From contig JAJHZJ010000252.1 of NCBI GenBank assembly GCA_023548195.1, positions 1,996,895 to 2,060,894 of the forward strand: 64,000 nucleotides of DNA. The letters are read 5' to 3'. A model generated the notes under the pieces. The model saw only the letters and a program-made list of their open reading frames with translations, was not told the origin of the DNA and did not search any database. Numbering within the stretch: the first letter of the stretch is position 1; each line of letters starts with the position of its first letter. Below, piece by piece: positions 57,795-64,000 of the stretch. The position numbers and the translations under genes were made by a program. Origin of the DNA: Bettongia penicillata ogilbyi. Taxonomy: Eukaryota; Chordata; Mammalia; Diprotodontia; Potoroidae.

Positions 57795-58215
57795 GAGTCA
57801 CAATAATTAATGTCCTTCCTTCTTTTAATTGTTCTTTTAAAATAAATTTTCATTGATATTTTCTATTTCTTATATCTCTGTAATTATCCTAACTATCCTT
57901 CCCTTTCCCCCTTCCAGAGAAAGTATGTGACAAATATTATTTTTATACAGAAAAAAAGTCAGAACAACCGAATGATACATTGGAAAAGTCTGAAGACGTG
58001 TGCAATGTGTACCACCTGTGGACCTTCCACCTCCAGAAAAGGGGGGTTTGGGGTGTCTTCTCATATCTCTCCACGTATGGTCCTGTTTACTTCCAATGAA
58101 AGGTCAGGGGAATGGGAGTCCCTTTCCCTTCTATTCTCTTATTACAAAATGATCATTCTTCCTATCTACTGGCCATATAACACATCTGACATCTAGGATG
58201 GTCATTGTCTACCTG
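57795..58215. repeat. Unclassified dispersed module
   Basis: 'taattgttcttttaaaataa', 'cccttccagagaaagtatgt', 'cagaaaaaaagtcagaacaa', 'gtgtaccacctgtggacctt' and 'gggtgtcttctcatatctct'. The pattern is that of a common marsupial repeat that I cannot name, and it resembles 16.34 and 37.98 kb. Confidence 0.4.
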
Positions 58216-58219
58216 CAGT

Positions 58220-59040
58220 CAAATCAGAAGTGTTCTCTGGGAAAGATTGTGTTGTCCATCTTCTGGCACTGGAGGAGTTAGGAAGTGACTGGAGTTCTGG
58301 CATAGTTTTCTTACCCTGAAGCCATATTTATTTTCCAATAGTAGAGGGGCGAGGGGGAAGACAGCTGCAGAACTCTCAGCTGATTAGAATCCACGGGCTC
58401 ACAAACGAATTTTCCCATTAGGCTCCTGTGAGAAATGTACAGATTTGGTTGGTAAGCCCTGGGCTGGGGCCCGGAACTCCCAGACCCCTTCTGCAGAAAA
58501 GCCCTGGCCCAGCGCCACCTTCTCACATTTCGCGAGTGTGGGAGAGAGAGCCACTGACCCACGAGAGAATGCTGGCTGCATCCGGGCCTTGCGATTCACA
58601 TGCTGTTTGAAGGTGGCTAGCACTGCTGTTCCCAACCCCAGAGTTAGCCTTTGTGCGGAAAACTTCAGAAGCCCGAGTGAGCCAACCACGGTGGGGCTGC
58701 TGGCTTTGGGGGATGTATAGGAGTAAATGCATTAGAGGCGTAATGTCACAAGTGTGTAATAAAGTAAGAGGCTGCTGGATTTTAGGAGGAATCGTAAAAA
58801 CACATGCCTCTCCTTGAGTTCTCATTACTTAATTGGCTCATAATAACTAGGAAGATGTGATGTGTTTGTGCATTTTCTGTGTGGTCTGCGACATTTCTGG
58901 AACCCAATGGACCACTGAGGAGGAAAAAGGTGGGGGGAGGTATGGCCAGTTATAAGGCACTGGGACAAGATTTAAGGCTGGGAATAAAGGTTCCCTTGAG
59001 AGTCTTCTTCAGTTCCGTGCTTCCCTTTTTCCCCTAAGCC
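58220..59040. other. Unique DNA, candidate conserved non-coding element
   Basis: Free of recognisable repeats and more GC-rich than its surroundings at 58.4-58.7 kb. The part 58800-58880 has homeodomain-type TAATTG and 'ggctcataataactag' motifs in the style of vertebrate conserved elements. Overlapping 60-100-codon frames on both strands here share no family likeness. Function is inference only. Confidence 0.35.
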
Positions 59041-59044
59041 ACTG

Positions 59045-59578
59045 ATTGGCCAAAATGATCTTTGTTAAGTACAGATTTGACAATGTCACCTTCCCCTTCC
59101 CCGCATTCACTAAAATCCAGTGACTCCTTATTACTTCCAGGACCAAATCTAAGATCTGTTTCTGTTTGGTTTCTCAAACCCTTCACAACATGGCTCTTTC
59201 CTATCTCTCTCATCTTTATTCCTTTATTTTCCTTTCCTTTCTTCCTCTCTACATTCTTTGCAATCCAGAGTCAAAGGCTTCTTTGCTGCTCATACATCTC
59301 CATCTCCCTACTCTGAGCATTTTCATCATACATGTCCATCATAAGTGGAATGCTTTCCCACCTCTCCTCTTACATCTTGGCTTCCCTGGCTTCTGTCAAG
59401 ACACAGCTTAAATCCCACCTTCTGGAAGAAGCCTTTCCCAAATCCCTTGAGACAGGTGTCTTCCATTTACATAGTATGTATAGAGTTGCGTACATGTTCT
59501 CTCCCTCATGAGAATATAAGCTCCTGAGACAAAGAACATATTTTTTCCTTCCTTTGTATCTTTAGTGCTTTGTATTTC
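59045..59578 (+). mobile_element. L2 LINE 3' end
   Basis: 'ggaccaaatctaagatctgt', 'aaacccttcacaacatggct', 'agtggaatgctttcccacct', 'cagcttaaatcccaccttct', 'aagcctttcccaaatccctt' and 'gtatctttagtgctttgta' in L2 order. The 3' end is interrupted by the SINE that follows. Confidence 0.87.
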
Positions 59579-59879
59579 TAGCTGCTTCAGGCAGCTAGGT
59601 GGTGCAGTGGATAGAGCACCAGTGCAGGAGTCAGAAGGACCTCAGACATGACACTCACTAGCTGTGTGACCTTGGGCAAATCACTTAACCCCAATTGCCT
59701 CATCCTGGGTCATCTTCAGTCATCCTGATGAATATCTGGTCACTGGATTCAGGTGGCTCTGGAGGAGAAGTGAGGCTAGTGACCTGCACAGCCCTCCTTC
59801 ACGCAAAACAAAGTCAAGGGCAAGTCATGCCATTATTTCTCTGATGGCATGGTCTTCTTGGGTAATGAAGGACAAACAC
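59579..59879 (+). repeat. tRNA-derived SINE with long tail, inserted in L2
   Basis: Head 'ggcagctaggtggtgcagtg', 'ctagctgtgtgaccttgggc', then a long body ('gatgaatatctggtcactgg', 'ctctggaggagaagtgaggc', 'tggcatggtcttcttgggta', 'aatgaaggacaaacac') that differs from the RTE-tailed type. Target duplication of about 15 bp: 'agtgctttgtatttc' at 59564 and 'agtgctttgtacttc' at 59880. Confidence 0.88.
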
Positions 59880-59931
59880 AGTGCTTTGTACTTCACCTGG
59901 CACAAATGAATTTGTAAATTCTTTCTTGTCA

Positions 59932-60345
59932 GTTAGTCAACAAACATTTATTATGTACCAAGCAATGTGCTAAGCACTGGAGACAAGGAAAGACAAATAC
60001 ATAGAACCTGCCCTCAAGGAGCTCCCATTCTAAGGGGAGAGACACTAAGGACCGAGACAACATATAAACAACTGCATAAATTCAAGATACAGACAGTATA
60101 AGTGGGAGGTAATCTCATAGGAAAGGCACTGGGAGGGAGGAGAGTTGAAAGGCCTCTTAAATAAGGAAGGTGGGTTTTTAACTGAGTCTTGAAGGAAGTT
60201 AGGGACTTGAGGAGATAGAGATGAGGACAAAGCACATTCCAGTCATGGCCTGTGAAAAGGCAGGAGTCAAGAGCACCAGAGGCCAAAACCAGCAAAAAGG
60301 CCAATGTCTCTGGACTGAAATTAACCTTGTCCCGGAGATACTGGG
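59932..60345 (-). mobile_element. L2 LINE 3' part
   Basis: 'caacaaacatttattatgta', 'aagcaatgtgctaagcactg', 'ctgccctcaaggagctccca', 'gagtcttgaaggaagttagg' and 'caaagcacattccagtcatg' in reverse-complement L2 order. Confidence 0.85.
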
Positions 60346-60349
60346 GTAG

Positions 60350-61760
60350 GATTTTATTAAAGGCAATGACTCTGAGAATGGGCAGCCTGATCTGCCTAAT
60401 TAGCGGTCAGACTTACCCAGGGATAAACAGCCCACAAACTGCAGTGGATGGGAAAGAGTAAGGGAAAGTGAGTGTCTCAGCCAAATGGTCCCTTTCACAT
60501 AAAATATCTCAATGCTGGCACCTTGGTGCTCCTCAATTCCAGCTCCCTCAGGTCCCAGCCTGGTCTAGGAACTCTTCCAATGCCATTCACTGTTTCTCCT
60601 GCCATTTGATTTCCTTTCCTCAGGAAATATATATTTTCCTGTGTTATAATGAAATAACCAGAGCAAACATATCTCACATTTCTAGCTCTTACTAGTCAGG
60701 CCAATAGCCTTGCCTAGGTCTGAAGATGGCTGTGAAGACCTGACTCACCAGTTCCAATGACCCTTCCCTACCCCCTACTCCTGGATGAGTTAGGTCAACT
60801 CCATTCACCTCTTTCTTTCCCCAATATATCCCTTCCTTTCTCCCCCTCCGCCATGTTGTCAATACCTAATAGCTGAACACTTCCAATGACCTTTCCGTTT
60901 TGCATCATCAACATAGGCGCCTGGTGCTAGGTCATGCAAATTATCCTGAAGTTCAGAGAAGCTTCAGTAAAACTCTAGAAACAACGGAGGGCAAAGGAAC
61001 AAAGCTGGCAGCTACTGCCAACAATTTTGTTACATCTGCAAAGGCTGATAATGCAAATCCTGCTCCTCTGTCCTAATCTGCTTTCGCTGAATTCACTTTC
61101 CAAATCAAAGGACAGTGTTCATAGGCACATCCGTCCTCTCCTGTCGAGATTTAGGGGGCTCCAAATTATTTCATTGCTATTTGGACATCTTGATCTTTCA
61201 AAACATATTTTCCCTTAAAAAGGGTAGAGCTTCTTAAAAACTTAATAGAAGTTAAAGGAAGACCATAGAAAAAACTGGGGAAAGTGGGCAAGGGAAGAGG
61301 GTGGGAAGCATTTTCCTTCAGTGTGTTACAGAATAACATGTTACTGAATAATACTTTTGGTATTAAATAATACATGAGATGCTATTTGTTTCAAACTCCT
61401 CAGAAGAAAAATAAAATTGTTATATATTTTAATAATATGAAATTAAAAAACAACAACTTTAAGTCCCCACACAGAACATGTATTAGGTTTCTGTTTTACA
61501 AAAACCAGGAATATAAATGTGCTATTAAGCATGGTTTAGTTTGGAGTAAATATCACGTTGATGACAGATACTAGCCAAAAACTCAACTCGCCCAACCCAG
61601 CCCACTCCAGTCTACCAGTCCAGATGAAACTTTTTGGCTGATAGCCTCTCCTGACGGGCTAGTTTCCAAGGATAGTTCCAACATGTGCACTCAGATAAGG
61701 ATGGGGGTGTTGTTGGTAGAAACACTATCTCTATGTGAGTGATCATTATTATTGTTTTCA
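60350..61760. other. Largely unique DNA with two octamer motifs
   Basis: No repeat family recognised. Exact POU-factor octamers ATGCAAAT lie at 60934-60941 and 61051-61058, with 'aacaaagc' and 'acaatttt' SOX-like sequences between. Open frames at 60468-60695 and 61374-61574 show no family likeness. Confidence 0.4.
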
Positions 61761-61764
61761 ATTA

Positions 61765-61925
61765 AATTTAGCAAGCATTTATTGAATACCTACTTTGTGA
61801 CTAGTCATAAGTACTAGTTAACAAAAGATAAAGAAATAGTCTCTGTTCTATAGGAACTATAGAAATTCTAGTAACAGAAACAAGACATATACAGATAAGT
61901 ATGTACAAAATGTAGAGAGAGCCAA
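61765..61925 (-). repeat. L2 3'-end fragment
   Basis: 'agcaagcatttattgaatac', 'ctactttgtgactagtcata' and 'gtctctgttctataggaact' are a diverged reverse-complement L2 end. Confidence 0.65.
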
Positions 61926-62143
61926 GTCCTCTTCTCCCTTTTTTTTTTTATCTCACATCCCCAAGATATCTTCTGCCACTATCTCCTCCCTCACTCGTCT
62001 CATAAAATGTCTCCCAAGTGGCCCTTCTGGCCACGGCCATTCCCCATGTGCACAAGTGACTCCATTCTACCCCATCTCCTCTAGCAGACCTGCCATCCCT
62101 ATCATCCCCCTCTCACTTGTCTTTAGTTTCTGTCTACTGGCTA

Positions 62144-62887
62144 CATATCTTGGAGATGTTACAGGTTCAATTCCAGATCACCACAATAAAGCGAATATTG
62201 CAATAAAGCATGTCACATGAATTTTTTGGTTTCCCAGTACATGTAGAAGTTATGTTTATACTATACTGTAGTCTACGTTCTACTGTAGTCCCTTTAAGTG
62301 TACAATAGTTTTATGTCTAAAAAAACAGTTCAGGGAAGCATAATCTTTTTTTTGGTGTTGTTGATGTTGATGGCTGCTGACTGATCAGGGTGGCAGTTGC
62401 TGAAGGTTGGGGTGGCTGTGGCAATTTCTTAAAATAAGACAACAATGAAGTTTGCCACATAGATTGTTTATTCCTTTCACTTGAACATTTAGAGGTCATT
62501 GTGGGGTTTTTAATTGTGTCTCAGGGAATAAGGAGGCCCAAGGGGAAGGAGAGACACTGTCAAATGGCTGGTTGGTGGAGCAGACAGAAGACGCACCACA
62601 TTTATTAAGTTTGTAGTCTTATATGGGTGTGGTTTTTGGCACCCCCAAAACAATTACAATAGTAACCTCAAAGATCGCTGATCACAGATCGCCCAAACAG
62701 TAACAATGAAAAAGTTTGAATTATTATGAGAATTACCAAAATATGATACAGAGACATGATGTGAGCACATGCTGTTGGAAAAATGGTGCCAATAGATGGA
62801 ATTATTCTATGTAGGGTTGCTACAAATCTTCAATTTGTAAAAAATGCAGTGTAATAAAGCAAAGTGCAATAAAATGAGGTGTGCAGG
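62144..62887 (-). mobile_element. Tigger1-type pogo transposon, internally deleted
   Basis: Both ends match Tigger1: 'cttggagatgttacaggttc', 'accacaataaagcgaatatt', 'gtttcccagtacatgtagaa' on the left; 'tggtgccaatagatgg', 'acaaatcttcaatttgtaaa', 'gtgcaataaaatgaggtgtg' on the right. The middle (62.34-62.52 kb) contains the start of the transposase in antisense ('gaacatttagaggtcattgt') joined to its far part, so most of the transposase is missing. TA occurs at both borders (62142-62143, 62888-62889). The 744-bp copy is non-autonomous. Confidence 0.88.
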
Positions 62888-63055
62888 TACTTCCTTGTGG
62901 CCTAGAAATATGTGTCTCCTCCATCTCAAAAAAACCCCTTACCTGATCCATTCATTTGCTATCATCCTATATCTCTCCTTCCTTTTGTAACTAAATTCCG
63001 TGAGAAGGTTATCTATAAGTGCCTTCATTTTATCTCCTTTCATCTTCTCCTTGAC

Positions 63056-63294
63056 TCTAAGTGGCACAGTGCATAGAGTCCTGGGCCAGGAGTCAGAAAG
63101 ACTTGAGTTAAATCTGGCCTCAAACACTTATTAGCTGTGTGACCCTGGACAAGTCACTTAACCCTGTTTGCATCAATTTCCTCATCTGTAAAGTGAGCTG
63201 GAAAAGGAAGTGCCAAACCATTCCATTATCTTTGCCAAGAAAACCCCACATGAGGTCACAAAGAGTCAGGCACGACTGAAACAACTGAACAACA
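63056..63294 (+). repeat. RTE-tailed SINE (Mar1-like) in L2
   Basis: 'aagtggcacagtgcatagag', 'ttagctgtgtgaccctggac', 'tcctcatctgtaaagtgagc', 'tatctttgccaagaaaaccc' and 'ctgaaacaactgaacaac'. It is the best preserved SINE of this type in the window. Confidence 0.9.
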
Positions 63295-63541
63295 TAAATC
63301 TCTGGAGTATGGCTTCCATTCTCATCATTCAACTGAAACTACTCCTGCCAAGGTTACCAATGATCTCTTAATGGCCGATTCCAGTGCCCTTTCTTAAATG
63401 TCATCCTTCTTGATCTCTCTGTAGTCTGTGATGCTGTTGGCCCTCCTCTTCTCTCTAAGTTTTTGTGACAGTCCTCTCTGCTGCTTCTCTTTCCATCTAT
63501 CTGACCATTCCTTTGGAAACTCTTTCTGCTGAATCTTCATA

Positions 63542-63757
63542 CACTGTGTTAAGCATGTCATAATTAACATTTCATTTGATCCTTACAACAACTCTGAGAG
63601 GTAGGTGCTGTTACTATTCCCACTTTACAGACAAGGAAACTGAGGCAAACAGAGGTTAAATGATTTGCTCAGGGTCACACAGCTAGTAAGTGTCTGAGGC
63701 TAGATTTGAACTCAGTTCTATTCTGACTCCAGACCCAGAGTCCATCCAGTTGCTTCA
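63542..63757 (-). repeat. MIR-type SINE, near full length
   Basis: 'cactgtgttaagcatgtcat', 'gatccttacaacaactctga', 'ttacagacaaggaaactgag', 'ctcagggtcacacagctagt' and 'gaactcagttctattctgac' are the whole element in reverse complement. Confidence 0.88.
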
Positions 63758-64000
63758 AGGATATTTTGGGATTTATATTCATAGTATGGAGAATTCTTGT
63801 CTGTGGGTTTATAAAGGATGGTAAGCTTCTGGTATATAGTTTCAAGCTACCTGCTTGTATTATTCTAGATATCTGGTTACATTCTGAATTTTTGTTACTG
63901 CAGTGATATGTTACAGTTTCCACCACGGACCAATACATCTGGATTCCTTAAGGATTCTGTCATTTCCAAAGGCAATGATCTGATTATGAATCACAAATAC

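Larger units (their letters stand above)
61929..63541 (+). mobile_element. L2 LINE, reverse-transcriptase region, split twice
   Basis: Three pieces in order: 61929-62143 ('ctccctcactcgtctcataa', 'gtgcacaagtgactccattc', 'agtttctgtctactggcta'), 62888-63055 ('cctggatcc'-like 'cttacctgatccattc', 'tatcatcctatatctctcct', 'aattccgtgagaaggtt') and 63295-63541 ('ccaaggttaccaatgatctc', 'tcttgatctctctgtagtct'). They encode a decayed L2 reverse transcriptase up to the DLSxAFDTVDHxLL block. A Tigger element and a SINE separate the pieces. Confidence 0.85.

Overview
The window reads as nuclear DNA of a therian mammal, most likely a marsupial. It is AT-rich, dense in decayed L1, L2/CR1 and MIR elements, and carries many short SINEs that end in a BovB/RTE-type tail, together with an RTE fragment and a Tigger1-type DNA transposon. 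Monotremes lack this abundance of L1, and eutherians outside ruminants lack this SINE type. The species cannot be fixed from sequence alone.

One real protein-coding gene is visible: the 5' end of ATP6AP2 (renin/prorenin receptor, V-ATPase accessory protein 2) on the minus strand. Exon 1 (signal peptide; coding part 12027-12063) sits in a CpG island at about 11.0-13.2 kb. Exon 2 (1348-1478) follows after a 10.5 kb intron. The two join in phase across GT/AG sites, and the joined reading matches the known start of the mature protein. Later exons lie beyond position 1. Intron 1 holds L2, CR1/L3, MIR and L1 remnants (one L1 inserted inside an older L2) and a six-copy G-rich minisatellite about 440 bp downstream of exon 1.

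From about 13.2 kb to the end (upstream of the gene) no further exon was recognised. Layout: 13.6-16.2 kb unclassified DNA with local repeats; 16.2-20.7 kb a plus-strand L1 broken by an unclassified module, an RTE element and a MIR-type SINE; 21.4-25.4 and 25.5-29.4 kb two minus-strand L1s; 29.4-38.3 kb mostly unique DNA with a SINE in a TA-rich microsatellite, a short telomere-like tract, an intact-looking hAT MITE and an L1 tail; 38.3-42.9 kb a third minus-strand L1 invaded by another L1 tail; 43-55 kb SINEs, unclassified purine-rich DNA, a (GAAA)n tract and a perfect 69-bp inverted repeat; 55-64 kb a palindromic hAT MITE, a (GA)n tract, L2 copies and a nested L2/Tigger/SINE stack.

No new gene system was found. 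The most notable signals are structural: the 69-bp perfect inverted repeat beside (GAAA)n, a SINE whose middle has been replaced by sequence shared with a locus 1.6 kb away, the telomere-like hexamers, and a Tigger1-type element with an exact TA target-site duplication inside L2. A few unique stretches (48.9-49.1, 50.6, 58.4-58.9 and 60.9-61.1 kb) look like candidate regulatory DNA, by motif only.
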